Shown here piece after piece: positions 33,931-45,339 of a DNA stretch of 64,000 nucleotides. Positions within the stretch are counted from its first letter, which is position 1. The number at the start of each line of letters is the position of its first letter. Location: positions 62,001-126,000 of the forward strand of contig MBPM02000012.1 in the NCBI GenBank assembly GCA_001695595.3, written 5' to 3'. A program made the position numbers and the translations under genes. The stretch comes from Plasmopara viticola. Lineage: Eukaryota > Oomycota > Peronosporomycetes > Peronosporales > Peronosporaceae. The notes below the pieces were generated by a model. It worked only from the letters and a program-made list of their open reading frames with translations, did not search any database and was not told where the DNA came from.

Positions 33931-36002
33931 TCCGAGAGCGTTGTATCCTATCAGATAATAGATAATCGAGTGAAAAAAGTCAGTGCTGTGAAGAGCACCG
34001 AAAAGGTAATGGTAGCAAAATTGATTGTGGTAGTGCAAGTTCTGCAGAAATTTAGATCAGCGCCGTCTTTTTTCTAGTCGCGGCATCAATTGAAACTTTA
34101 TAGAGGTCGCATTACGATTAAGAGACATGTGTATAACTTCAGTAACGAGATTACAAGACGGCAAAGTCTCAAACGAAATTGTCGAAGCTAAAGTGACTAC
34201 AGACAAGCATTAAGTAGCAAAGCTCACTTCAAACACAACCTTAGCTCGCTTTGCCACTCTGTAGATTCAATTTTTTCTTATCTAAAATGCGGCTTGAATA
34301 TCAAGAAGATTACCTCTTACGATCTAATAGCGGATCGATAAAATGACAAGCTTAGTGTAACGTTATCATACTCTCTCAGAACAATACATTCTCTGAGTTG
34401 TGGACTCTCTGCATATCACACATCACCGTGACAAATAATATAAGCTCACTAAAATATGAATTAATTCTCGCAGCTTGTCAAAATGAAGACCTCACCTCGA
34501 CCGGCAAACTGACGAACCAGACGTCATTCTTGAGATGCAATCCAAGCTTATAGTGTTCGAAATCATACAGCATTACAGAGTAATTACATTATCGCTATGG
34601 TGTCGGATGACATCTCGGTCGACATTGCGATACGCGCGTCGGTCACCGTCTATTTGAAGTGAGCAAGCCTCAAACCTTATGGGTTGCTACGACATATTTC
34701 TGACCCTGCGGCTCGTATTGCTGACCCAAGCAGCTCAAATGGACCCCAAAATGATATCCTGCATATGCCTCGCTACCCTGATCCACACTCATCAACGTCT
34801 GCCGAAGTCAAAGCACAGATTTAATAACCTCAAAGAGGTGCGGAAGCGCGAATTGCCGTCGAAGCGAAATGAATTTCTTTCTATATAAAATTTGCGGATC
34901 AGCTACAAGCTCGTGCTAAAACGCTCGACTTTGATCGACAGAAAGGCTACGTCGAATACCATAAATGCCTTTGGCATAAGAAAGCGACCTCGACGAACGC
35001 TTAGCGTAGGGAGCTTATAGCTCTAACCATTATATCGTTGTCTCGTGCGAAATCACCAACCCTCTTTTTATGTTGCTCGTTTGGCGACTAAAAGAGCAGA
35101 AAATCGCTGCTGTACTGCGAGTCGTAATAGCATTAGACACGTATCACAAGACCTCCAAGGATATCGCTCTTTATAAGTGTTTGGTGCAAAGGTAAAAAGT
35201 TGTAATAATATGCAGCAATTATAAAGAGATGATGCACGATTGGAGCGGAGCCTTCGGTACAACGACTTAACTTGCTCGGAGAAGGAAATTAGTGATTGAA
35301 GCTTCATCTTGCTTAGTTCACGACTTTGTTCATAAAGTTTACGCTTTTCCGTGCGAAGCGTGCGGTGGAACTCTCGTAGCTATTTGCTTAAGGAATTGTG
35401 TGTTCAGTTCTCTTAACTTACTCAGAATTAAAATAAGTCGCACATTTGCCTGACTTCAAGGGCTATAATAAGTTTTAACAGCAAGCCTTAATATATTTCT
35501 CCATTATCAACGTCTAAGTGATATTTAGTCTCCAGCATAACAAAACCTTCTAGTGTGCATTAAGCATCAGTCACCAAATCATGTATGTTGCTTCGGTTAG
35601 CTCTCCAGTACTCAGTACTACCCCTTATCATGCTCGAAACATCAAATGACAATTGTCACATATTAGTGCCATATCAGGCGAATACCATTCTTAGCTTCAG
35701 GCTTCTTGAATGCCAAGTCTTTTCAGTTTAATGCTGCAATTTGTGCGCATCGGAATTGTAGTACGAGCACAAAATGCAGGGGCTTAGCAGGGCCCCTGTC
35801 GCTAATCTTTTACAATTTTTCGACCTGATAAAATTTTAAAAAAGCGAGTAATTAAGTCCCGCTAACAGCACTAGCTGCACAAGATGTCAAGCTAGCGATA
35901 GAATTGCGGATCATATAGACCAGAGGTGAGCCGTCAAGCGCGAAAAAAAGGTTAACAGGTGAGCAGCATAGGTCCGCAAGATGAACAAGGAAAAACAGCT
36001 TT

Positions 36003-36296
36003 ATGGTGAGTACCAACTGCGGGCGAATTCATTTCGTAAGCGAGTTAGGTAAAATTATCGTTAAGATGGGTGTCGGAATTCCACCAAGACCGGGACCTAG
36101 CTTGGCGAAAAGAAGTGAGGATGCTCAATCTTTGCCTCTCACGAACAATTCCGTGTTTATAGAAGACAATATATCTACAGGAGCGATTGGTACTGCAGCT
36201 TATCGTAGAGTCACGACAGATGCCTCCCAATTGGACGGACTGTCAATATTGTCAGAGTTAATGAGTCGAGAAGAGCTAAAAATATCGAAAACATAA
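36003..36296 (+). pseudogene. unidentified reading frame in N block 2
   Basis: The 97-codon open stretch includes PSLAKRSEDAQSLPLTNNSV and RRVTTDASQLDGLSILSEL. The third N block has a related frame at 59924-60175 (KPSLVGRCENAIRTRSLAVT, NDSVQEQENFSA). They share the order PSL, RxE-A, SL, T-N/D-SV. It is probably a former exon of an unknown gene. There is no signal peptide or RxLR motif. Confidence 0.4.
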
Positions 36297-36779
36297 TAAA
36301 TATACGATGAAATCTCTTGACGAGGATATACAAACATCCTCCACGTTCGACTTATATGTTCCAAATTAGCCGTAATGGCACTGTAAGCTGCGCCTTTGCT
36401 AGGATATCCTAAAGGATTGTGAGGATCTGAAGTAAATTTTACTGGTGAAACACTGTGATGTAATGTCGAAATATCCACCATCGATACTGTCAATATAAAG
36501 AAGAACGTCGCACAAGATTGACCTCAAGCTAAGACAAAGCAAATTTGTTCAGGCAATGATTAGTGTCATAAGGCTATTTTGGGAGTGATGATGCCTTCTT
36601 TGTCGAATTGGCAAAAAAGCATTCGGTGTGTATTAAAAGTTTAAGCACTCGTCACCAATAATTGCTACTTAAAAAACAGTTAAATAGCTCAAGCTGCGCA
36701 GCGGTTGTGGCATAAAAGGCCTTCTTTTAAAGAAAGACATATTCCTTTAAACATGTCAGGGTTGTACATTATTCAGCTC

Positions 36780-37085
36780 ATTGGATTTTGTGATGGTAAC
36801 CATTAAAGTTCTCACGGCGATGTGCTTGTCTAGTGGTAAAATATGAGAGCTCTACGGGATGCCACAAGGACTAATAAACACCCCTGAAAGATTCAATCAT
36901 TTGGTAACACAATTGTTTCGATCATCATGGCCGTTTTTCCGGACAGAATTCGATCGTGCATTAGTTTGTAGCCGGTCTAACGGAGATCAGTTCGATCTAA
37001 AGACTAATTTGGGCTCCCTGAGGCAAGTCGTAGAGGACATGGTACTAATATTCTCACATCTAATAATGTTGAAATTAGCAGAATG
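36780..37085 (+). pseudogene. gypsy reverse transcriptase scrap in N block 2
   Basis: Reads MPQGLINTPERFNHLVTQLF then FDRALVCSRSNG and LRQVVEDM. This matches the PQGL-NAP-TFNRLVTQLF ... YFDD-FVHSR ... HLRQVFEVM pattern of oomycete Ty3/gypsy polymerases. The catalytic FDD is replaced by FDR. It is on the opposite strand from the gypsy element at 44-49 kb and also occurs in N block 3, so it is older than the duplication. Confidence 0.7.
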
Positions 37086-37439
37086 ATCTGGTGTTGACGG
37101 AGCAGTTAGCCACCAAATCTGAGTGATATTAAAGAGCAAAGATGCAGGTGTTGCTTGTATAGATAGAGGCCGAGAGGCAATTATGTTAATGAAAATATGA
37201 TTTGAATGACCGGGAGCAATTAGCCATACAAACTTTAAAAAAAGTAGAGGTAAGCACATTTCTTGTATATATATACAATAGTACGCCACAAGTGCTAATA
37301 GTACATAAAGTAAAAGCGACTGAAAAACAACAAAGAAATAAAAAAAGCAGTATACTTACCAGTTAAAAGCCTTTTTTTAATGTACGTACTGTCGCTTCCA
37401 GGATATGGCACACAATAACTTATAATAAATCACCGCTTG

Positions 37440-37633
37440 TCGGGTGAACCGATTTTATTTGTATGTCAATGTTGTTGCATTTTTAGGACTACTTATTAAA
37501 GATCTGTTGCTACTTGATGTCGATAATGACGGTGTAATTTGATCGACCTTTCCACGTCAAGACGTAAGCTTGAGATGGTGCTATTAAAATATTTGGCTGC
37601 ATTGTACACTTTAAAGTATGTCAGTTAAAATTA
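37440..37633 (-). pseudogene. conserved short reading-frame remnant in N block 2
   Basis: DNA-level counterpart of 12844-13090 and 61495-61690. It is broken here by several indels, but GTATGTCAATGTTGTTGCAT near 37461 and CTTTAAAGTATGTCAGTTAA near 37608 are readily aligned. Confidence 0.4.
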
Positions 37634-37842
37634 GGGAACCGTTAAACTGCTGGTACCCTTTTGGTAAACTGCTGGTACCCTTTTGGTAAACTGCCGGTAC
37701 CCTTCGATTAAGCCAATGAGATTAAACTTAATCCACCAATGGGAGCACTTTTTCTCTTTTAATTAACACAGTGTTTTTTCAACCAATAAAAGCGAAAGTA
37801 ATACACATCCGGTACCCCTTTTTCGTAAACTTTCCGTTTTTA
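37634..37842. mobile_element. probable MITE with internal 22-bp tandem repeat
   Basis: The other N copies run straight through CAGTTAAAATTA, but here about 209 bp intervene, beginning GGGAACCGTTAAACTGC and ending TCGTAAACTTTCCG. These ends are imperfect inverted repeats that also both carry GGTACCC. Near the left end TAAACTGCTGGTACCCTTTT GG (22 bp, split) is repeated about 2.7 times (37643-37704). There is no coding capacity. Confidence 0.5.
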
Positions 37843-37975
37843 GCAGATGTTTCATGTAAGATTACCAACAAGTGCGACCAGCTGTGACAAAGTCGTAAAG
37901 CACGTTGCCCACAGGAGGTGTGCAGGTAGACGTACGATCTCCCGTCGATCGACCGATCACTATCCCGGTTTGCTA
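37843..37975 (+). repeat. K-flank block, copy 2, left part
   Basis: GCGACCAGCTGTGACAAAGT near 37876 and GTGCAGGTAGACGTACGATC near 37919 correspond to 19.5-19.59 kb and, more distantly, 62.32-62.43 kb. Confidence 0.5.
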
Positions 37976-39012
37976 GAAAATGCAAATTAAAGTCTTATTT
38001 ATTTGGAAAACTACTGCCAGATGCGCAATTTTCGGGTTTGGGCGCTCACTTTATTAATACAAAACCCTTAGGTTAATTCTCTTGACGATTGAATTGATGG
38101 AGTAAGTTATCAGAATTAAAAAATTGTTTGGCAACCTCCCAAAAGCAAAAATTTTCTAGATTGTACTCCTGGTTTGTGTACAAACAAGTCTTAATTTTCA
38201 AACTTTGCACGTGACTCCATTCATATAGCCCAATTACCTAGAATGAATGACTTGTACGACATTGAAGGACGCATATTTGACTTTTTTCGCTCGTATATTG
38301 AAAGACATTTTGACGTACGCAGAAGATTTCGGTTCGAGCACCGGAACAACGCATTGAGTAGGAAACCGTAAGCAAGAATTGATTAAAGCGGTCGTAATGC
38401 ACTATTTGTGCTCCAAGCCAGGGCCCCTGCCAGCCCCTGTCGCGCGTAAGCGCATCGCAATTACGTCGGCGCAGCAATTGGCAAATCCCACATCTTCTGC
38501 AGTGGTCAATGTCGATGGCCAGGGCAATTTCGACAATTGACAGCAGTTTTTGTGGCTTTGAAACTTTAACCAGCAGCCTTTGAGCTTTCTGCAGCGACGA
38601 AAGAGAGTCAATCCTGATCTCAATGACAAAGTTATGATCGACGTCATTGCCAAAGTCAAAGTTTTGCCGCGGTAGATTAGTACTAGTTCTCTTTTTTATG
38701 CACCAAGACACAGAGTCCACAACTGCCCAATATATATATCCTTCTCTCCTCAAAAACAGATTTCAATTCGTATTTAAAAACCGTTAGTGGTCGGAGGTAT
38801 ATGGTGTTTTTCAGTGGAGGCGGTGATTTTCAGTGGAGGTTTTTTCTTCTTTCTGGAATTAGGACAACTCATCACTAAAAGGTTATTGCAGCCAATCAGA
38901 CGCCAAGAGAGATGACCTTGGGGTTCAGTAATAACAGAATGAGCGAGCACTCGAACATAAATTTGAGCCCTTCCCTCTATTTGGTACAAATTTTTGCATA
39001 TTGGTCCCACCT
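37976..39012. other. single-copy insertion of about 1 kb, nature unknown
   Basis: The K-flank sequence that is continuous at 19.59-19.63 kb is interrupted here by about 1 kb with no counterpart elsewhere in the window. It holds overlapping minus-strand open frames (38238-38753, 171 codons, and 38402-38659) and another at 38774-39010. None shows a motif I know. Terminal repeats are not clear. A transposon fragment is the simplest reading. Confidence 0.35.
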
Positions 39013-39690
39013 CTGATTCTTATAAAATGACTTCTGCAATTTAGTCAGAATTTCATTTTGTTATACGCCCATGTTTTCATACAAAAGCCCTGAATACCGG
39101 AAATTTACTGGATCACTGACTCCACATATGAAAGCTACAGTTTATAGCGCATTTAAACTTCTAGTCATTTATTTGAGTCATAATGTCCACTTAGCGTTTC
39201 TATTTACGAAAACACTGGATTAAGGCCTTAAAGGTGAACAACGGAAACACGATATGTGACTGTTACGATCAGTACACGATTGTCAAGAGAACGGCGGCGT
39301 CATCTAAAATGGCGGAACGGACACTTTTAATTATAAGTACATCAAAGTGCTACTAGTACAGGTAGTATATTCTACGCTTACAACATTGGTCTAGTCTGTA
39401 TGCAATCTCTACCTCCATCTGCTACAGCGCATAGGGGGGTAATATGTACCAGCTGAAACAAACAAAGAAACAGATTTTGTGACTGGTAAAAGCGCAACGT
39501 CTTTTATAAATTTCAGTGTCAAGATCGTACGTCATTTTTTTACAGTCGAGTGCATCTTGTGTGCTCAAGTCGAATTGTACGCTTCTACTGACCGCATCGA
39601 TTAGCACATTGTCACGTTATGACATTATTGTTTATACAGATTAAATTTTAAAAAGAAGATAAAAATTTGAACCCGCAGGTTGTCCGAGTA
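39013..39690 (+). repeat. K-flank block, copy 2, right part
   Basis: ATGACTTCTGCAATTTAGTC near 39027 matches 19.63 kb, GTGCTACTAGTACAGGTAGT near 39348 matches 19.93 kb, and GGTTGTCCGAGTACTGGTAA near 39678 matches 20.26 kb. The order and spacing are the same as in copy 1. Confidence 0.6.
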
Positions 39691-39699
39691 CTGGTAAAC

Positions 39700-40780
39700 A
39701 AAAGATGCTGTCGATAACACTACCGGAAAGATTATACGCTTGAAAAAAAGGCTTTCAAATAGTGAAGACAAATTTCAGACTGTCAATCTCTTTCTTCAAT
39801 AGCCTCAATCTAGTATAATCCTTCTCCTTGCCTCTTGTGCAACATTTGCCTGCAAAGTCTTAATTGCCTCCGCTGCAGTCGGCCATCTATCACTTCGGTC
39901 GCAGTACATGCAGTCCCCAGCTGTACTATCTTTTATAGGCACTTGGCGGAAATCTCACGCGTAAATTTCCCAACGCCACTGATTGTATAATGGCGTAATC
40001 GGGCATTTTGCGCCCAACAGCTCTAATTTTTTGCTTGAGCATACCAATTTTGTTTCAAGTCCAACTCCGACGGTACGACACCAAACGAAAACATTTTTGC
40101 CTTCTCGTCATAAAATTCACCCATCAAGTCATCTGGCGCAATTTACAGCGATGTGCCAGCTGCTGCCGTTATTGTCACGTCTGTTCGTTTCTGTAAAACT
40201 CCAAAATTCGCCAGTCCAACGTTATGCCTTTCACTCAGCAAGATATTGCGCGACTTCAAGTCATGGTGAATTACACAAGGAGTAAGAGTATGCAAGCAAG
40301 CGAGTGCATTGGCCACGTGCGCGATAATCTTGATGTTTGTATAGTCAAAGTCAACGAGACTGGCATTGTGTGCGCGGTCTTTCAACCATACGTGCAAGTC
40401 GACCCCGGCCATAAATTGATTTACAACACATAAATCCATCAGAACAGCTTTGCTCAAATCATTCGAGATAAGATATATATATATATATATCTGTCATCTC
40501 TGCTGCCACCAAATGACGCTTATTTATGTAGTACTGCTTCTTCGCGAATTACAAAGATCGTATCTTTTTTCAAATACAAAATGATACTCCTTCTTTTCTT
40601 ACCTCTTGATGCGTCGAGAAACTCCAATCGCTCATTAGTCCATTCCATTTGTGTTGCATTAAAGGTTGAGTGAGACACAGCATCAGTTGTTGAATGATTT
40701 GTGTCTTTATCTGGCCTCTGCGGAATTACTAATATTACCCTTGTGTGACTGAATCCGGCCATTGGGAATTGCCAGATATT
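39700..40780 (-). pseudogene. K family, copy 2a: decayed protein kinase domain
   Basis: The minus-strand open stretch 40143-40457 holds much of a kinase domain: MAGVDLHVWLKDRAHNAS, ANALACLHTLTPCVIHHDLK, SRNILLSERHNVGLANFGV and TITAAAGTSL. The catalytic HRD is HHD and the metal-binding DFG is NFG, so even an intact protein would lack normal activity. The segment after GTSL continues in shifted frames. Upstream at 40500-40780 is the linker region, repeated at 41270-41500. Such oomycete kinases are usually membrane-anchored. Pseudogene. Confidence 0.8.
40473..40490. repeat. (TA)9 microsatellite
   Basis: A run of nine TA units inside the kinase remnant. It is absent from the other K copies. Confidence 0.9.
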
Positions 40781-40784
40781 GCGA

Positions 40785-42250
40785 AGTGAAATTTTCCGCT
40801 CTCCACCACGAAGTTTGGCCGTGTAGCTTTAAACTGTCGAGTGCGCTTGTTCGGCTCTGTTGACGAGATTCTGGGTGCTTATCCATTGCCACTGATTTTA
40901 GAATGGCAATATCGCGCATTGTGCGTCCTAAAGAAATCTCATCCTTTGCTTGAACATACGAATTCTCTTGTGAGTCTAACTCCGACAGTGCGGCACCGAA
41001 CGAAAACATATCCGCCTTATCATCATATCGTTGCCCACCATAACTTCTGGCGCAATCCACGGCGATGTGCCAGCTGCTGCCGTCATTGTCACGTCTGTTC
41101 GTTTCCGGGAATCTCCAAAATCCGCCAGTTCGACGTTATGCCTTTAACTCGGCAAGCTATTTTGTGCCTTCAAGTCACGATCATTTACACAAGGATTTAG
41201 AGTATGCAAGCAAGTGAGTGCATTGGTCACGTGTGCGGCAATCTTGATGTTTGTATAGCCAATGTCGACGGAAAGACGCTTATTTACGTAGTACTGCTTC
41301 TTTGCGAATTACAAAGATCGTATCTTTTTTCAAATACAGAATGATACTACTTCTTTTGCTTGCCTCTTGGTGCGTCGAGAAACTCCAAGCGCTCATCAGT
41401 CCGTTGAATCTGTGTTGCATTTGAGGTTGCACTAAGGCTGAGTGAGACACAGCATCAGTTGTTGAATGAACTGTGTTTCTTATCTTGCCTCTGCGTAGTT
41501 ATTTATATTACCCTTGTGTGACTAAATCCGCTTGGCCATTGGCACTTGCCAGATAGTGCGGTGTGGATGCTTCCGCTCTCGACCAAGACGTTTGGTCGTG
41601 AAGCTTCAGATTGTCACGAGGGCTTGTTCGGCTCTGTTGACGAGGTCCTGAGCGCTTATCCGTTAGGTATTTGCTGAGCAATGCCTGCTGGACTCTTCAG
41701 AGCTTTTTGCATGATCAACCAATCTTCGTTTAAAGCATTAAAAGAAAATAAGGCTGTTTAAAGTTTGTTTTACCGTCTACGCTTCTTGTATAGGTTGTTG
41801 GAGTGGTCAATTACTAGCTGGATGCAATTTCTGAAGATTACAATGATGTTGTTTGCCAAATGTCTGGCGCTTAACTTTTATGATCCGGAAGGTTTTCTTA
41901 GACGAGTTCTGCGCACCGTTGCTAGCTATAAGTCCTTTTGACGCTTGTTGAGCTCTTCGTTGTGGTCCGTCACGATCTTAGTGGTGTTCATAAACGGATT
42001 TTTAGGCTTGCACGTCTTTCGTTTATAATACCACGAACCTGTACGAAACAAACCAGTAGCAACAAATATATATCGAGCAAAGCCGAAAATAATCAAAAGT
42101 TGATCTATATCTTTGCATTCGCAAGAGAGAGATTCACCGGAAGACAAGAGCACTAAAGTAATAACCACTCTAAGAAGCCTTACAAATTTGTACCATGCTA
42201 GCGTTCAACCATACAAACCGATCATTGAACGTTGCATTCATGTTCAAAAT
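40785..42250 (-). pseudogene. K family, copy 2b: kinase remnant with membrane anchor
   Basis: This is a tandem partner of copy 2a. The kinase C-lobe piece DDKADMFSFGAALSELDSQE is at about 40930-41030. The activation-loop region at 41050-41130 repeats the DNA of copy 2a at 40140-40200. The N-terminal piece (41926-42168) encodes IDQLLIIFGFARYIFVATGL, a likely transmembrane segment, then a basic stretch YYKRKTCKPKNPF and a coiled NEELNKRQKDL. The repeated unit (40500 to 41270) is about 770 bp. Frames are broken throughout. Confidence 0.7.
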
Positions 42251-42279
42251 AAACCACATTTCAATATATATATAATAAT

Positions 42280-42880
42280 ATCGGGCTTACCCGCTTCTCA
42301 CTGCATAGCGATTAACGCTCTTGGCTCGACACGGCAGGAACTACTTCGTAACATAGTCCTGGAGAAAGACTTCAACGACATCGGTTGTCAAGACAGCAAG
42401 TGGGGCGACGCGGCGAAGGATGAATAATTTGTGCTGTATACTGATGTATATAAATAAATAGCTCTAACGATTTCTTGTCTTGCTAGAGCCTAACAAATGG
42501 CTTCTAACAATCTACCGCTATCAATCTTAAGCCTATCGTTTCCCAATCTTCCATCCGAAATATTAATAATTTTCGAAAAATTTTCAACCAATGAGGTTTT
42601 TTGGCTCCAATTAATTACACGACGTCTGGACGCATAAGCGCCTTAATCATTTGGTCTGAAGCTCTAGCTCTAAAGCTACAGAAGCCTATAATTTGTATTA
42701 ATGCGTACGCAATTTTAATTATCGTAAGTTCTGGCGTCATTGCTGTGTGCCAGTCAACCTGTCGGTGACGACAGGTAGTCACAGATCAGATACGGAGACA
42801 ACAGAGTTGAACGACATAAAACGAAATCTTGACCGACGGTGACGAAAAAAAGTGATGGTAAATTTAAGGAGCAGGCGCGA
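42280..42880 (+). repeat. L block, copy 2
   Basis: CGCTTCTCACTGCATAGCGA near 42292 and GCTCGACACGGCAGGAAC near 42324 match L copy 1. From an ATG at about 42498 an open stretch reads SILSLSFPNLPSEILIIFEK then FSTNEVFWLQ. The LPSEIL pattern resembles the start of an F-box-like motif, but it is too short to claim. Confidence 0.55.
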
Positions 42881-42889
42881 GCATATGAT

Positions 42890-43420
42890 CTTATGTCGTA
42901 GGCAAAGAGAAACGACTGAAGCATAATTATTGCGGCAAGAGTATGCAGTTAAAATACCAACTATTTCTGGACTTGGACATTGAAGGGTTTTTGTCATCCA
43001 GATGTTATTGTAGATTGGCCTTCATCAACTGCTTTATAATATGTCAGTAAACACTAATGGTCGTAGATTGCACACATTGACTGGCTGACGTGTAGTCTTT
43101 TTCCTTTCCTCCCCAGTGTCGCCAGTGCCCTGCGAAAAAGATGGTTTCCCCGCAATTTGTCAAGCTTGATACATATGGTTGATCAAATCTATATAATTTC
43201 GAGGTGTATAGTCGATAATGCAATGCGTTGTGTAAATGATGGCTTGTCTTATTGTAGTGAGGTACTTTATTTTAAGATAGGCGTGGTGGATATTGAGGAC
43301 AATGACGAGAAGGGCGTTATGACGGCACGCCTTCTGGGGCAGTCGGAGAAATAAACCAATGCTTTACTTTGCATACTTAGTCTCGACCCGAAAAGGTGTG
43401 CGCAGCTAAAATCCTGCGAG
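42890..43420 (+). pseudogene. V repeat, copy 7
   Basis: GAAACGACTGAAGCATAATT near 42909 is followed, after about 270 bp of extra sequence, by GATAATGCAATGCGTTGTGT near 43213 and the core IGVVDIEDNDEKGV (43277-43318). The frame then reads TARLLGQSEK and stops. The extra sequence between the two parts is also present in V copy 4. Confidence 0.5.
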
Positions 43421-43689
43421 GTTAAATGTGAAGCAGCCTCAAAGCTGCTTCGTGGAGTTACGAATGGCAGTGATGATGATTGTATTCTGAGGAACTTGAT
43501 ATATCAAAGCTTGGTATGGCTGTCAACACAAGCGAGGAGACCGAAAAAGCCATTACTTCTAAATGTATTAAAAGTCGTTTAGTTTCTTTCGTATTGTCGC
43601 GGTGCAAACTTAATAGAAGCCTAAACCACACAATTTTGCTCTTTTTTGAAAGTCGAACTTGTTGCCCCAGTGTCAATTAATCGAGCTTA

Positions 43690-44418
43690 GAAGCTGAGGT
43701 ACGACTCAAACTAGATTCTATACTCTTTTCCACGTTTAAATTGGGCAAATTAAGCGATCTGAAGTATTTAGGGAGCGCTTTCGATAGCGTAGACTGTCAA
43801 GCCTAGAGCCGAAAAAACCAAGGAGAAGCACCCGAGACGGATTGAAAAGCAATGTAAGAGCTTTAAAGGGAATTGCATAGCTCCATTGTGTTAAAGCTTA
43901 GATTAGTGTCGCAAGTCTCCACAATTCCGCGATATGATTAAGAAAATATATAAATTGTGTCAAGAAATCAACCAAAAGTTTAAGAGTTCCAAGATACGCA
44001 TGACGATAGTTATGTTTGCACATCTTAGCTATTCAATCATCAGGGCGAGAAGCGTGCAGAATCTGGAAAACAATAAAGCCTGAGCGCACAAATGGGTAGC
44101 CAACTCTTCTAGACGTTCAAAAGCCAAGTATTTCCGATCACACACGGAAGTACATTCCTACTGCTTTTGCTTAAGTTTAGTTATACAAGTTCTAATGTGT
44201 ACGTGCTAATCGTTCGCTACAGTTTTCGCCTTTAAAACGTTTTTCAAGCGGGCACTTAATGTACTTTTTCAATCAAATAATATCAAAGCTGACGATGTCC
44301 AACGTAGCGCATATTATAAATAATTAGAATTCGGCGCTGATGTCTGAAATACAATTTCCGTATAAGAAAACAGTACCCAATGTCTTTTTCCGGAGGGTAG
44401 TAAGCTCTATTTAATTTC
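43690..44418 (+). repeat. M block, copy 4, left part
   Basis: GAAGCTGAGGTACGACTCAA near 43691, GATAGCGTAGACTGTCAAGC near 43783, and TTCGGCGCTGATGTCTG near 44331 follow the M order. The match ends at GTAAGCTCTATTT, where the gypsy element begins. The part of M that should come next is found inverted at 45.34-46.56 kb. Confidence 0.6.
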
Positions 44419-44599
44419 AATCAAGCGACACTTTGTGGTGACGGCGGCTACTACACATGACCTCCCTTCAAGAAAATGTCTTTTTAAAGACATATTCCTT
44501 CTCTTCCATTTTTTCAAGCGCAGTCCTTTGACTTGAATCACGATAGATCGAATGGCTTGAATTTTATAAGCACCGGCACTTAGCAGCTCACAGTTCATA

Positions 44600-45330
44600 A
44601 GCCGCTTATGCTTAATACTAAAAATTTCAATACTAAATCGGAATCCCAGTAAAGGTTGATGAGTCCGGAAGTCTGCTTGAGATTTCTCAAGGGCTCCCGT
44701 GTGGCTTTCTTCTTGGCTAAACCAAGCCACCAAGGTTTATGCTGTCAGTTTTCTTTGTACTCACGATGTTCGATTGCGGCTTCAACAAGTTGTCACTCGG
44801 CCAGCATGCCCTAATTTTACTTTTGTCGACGCTTGGGGTCCTTTCGACACGGCTTTAACACTGAAGGTTAAAACACTTCGTTGCAGCTTAAATCCCTTCG
44901 ATAATCATAACTCATACGAATCCGCGAAACTTTCTTCACGATCGGAAATGGGCTAATAAATCCTAGCGCGATTTTCTTCGACTGAGCAAAACCTTCGGGC
45001 CGGCCAAACAAATTCTTGCCGTCATATCGCCAACTTGGAAGTCTTTGACAGATCTGTTCTTGTGACTATAGTACTTCATGCGCTCTTGAGCTTCACTCAA
45101 CGATCCCTGTGCGACCTTTAGTGACGTCCCTTGACAAAGTAGAAACTCTTTTGCTGATTTTTCCAACTAATTGAATTTGGATCTAATGTTACATCATCCG
45201 GTATATAAGGAACAAATCCTGAAATTGCTTCGAACGATGATAAATCAATGGAAAAGTGTTCGCATCGATTGTAGGTTATTTCAGCCAAATGCAAGTAGCC
45301 ATCCTGTGCTGGTTTGACGACACCTTGGGG
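44600..45330 (-). pseudogene. gypsy integrase C-terminus and chromodomain remnant
   Basis: On the minus strand, LAEITYNRCEHFSIDLSSFE, GFVPYIPDDVTLDPNSISW and then KEFLLCQGTSLKVAQGSLSE, AQERMKYYSHKNRSVKDF follow the usual order of gypsy integrase tails. A final ATREPLRNLKQTSG resembles the WEP-L end of a chromodomain. It is separated from the integrase core by the inverted segment at 45.34-46.56 kb. Confidence 0.75.
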
Positions 45331-45339
45331 GTAATCTCC

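Larger units (their letters stand above)
33039..37633 (+). repeat. N block, copy 2 (longest uninterrupted)
   Basis: This starts just after RxLR 2 and aligns in order with copy 3 (54.35-61.7 kb, once the two insertions are removed) and with copy 1 on either side of its deletion. It contains V copy 6, GACCCTGCGGCTCGTATTGC near 34703, an open frame at 36003-36296, a gypsy reverse transcriptase scrap at 36.8-37.08 kb, and the conserved minus-strand segment near 37.44-37.63 kb. Confidence 0.7.

Noticed and set aside
36003..36296. Open frame as a possible fourth RxLR effector
   Set aside because: No signal peptide, no RxLR or DEER in order, and the start is not kept in the counterpart at 59924-60175.
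42498..42640. F-box protein start (LPSEIL motif) in L block 2
   Set aside because: Only about 40 residues are open, and copies 1 and 3 do not keep the motif. It is too short to call.
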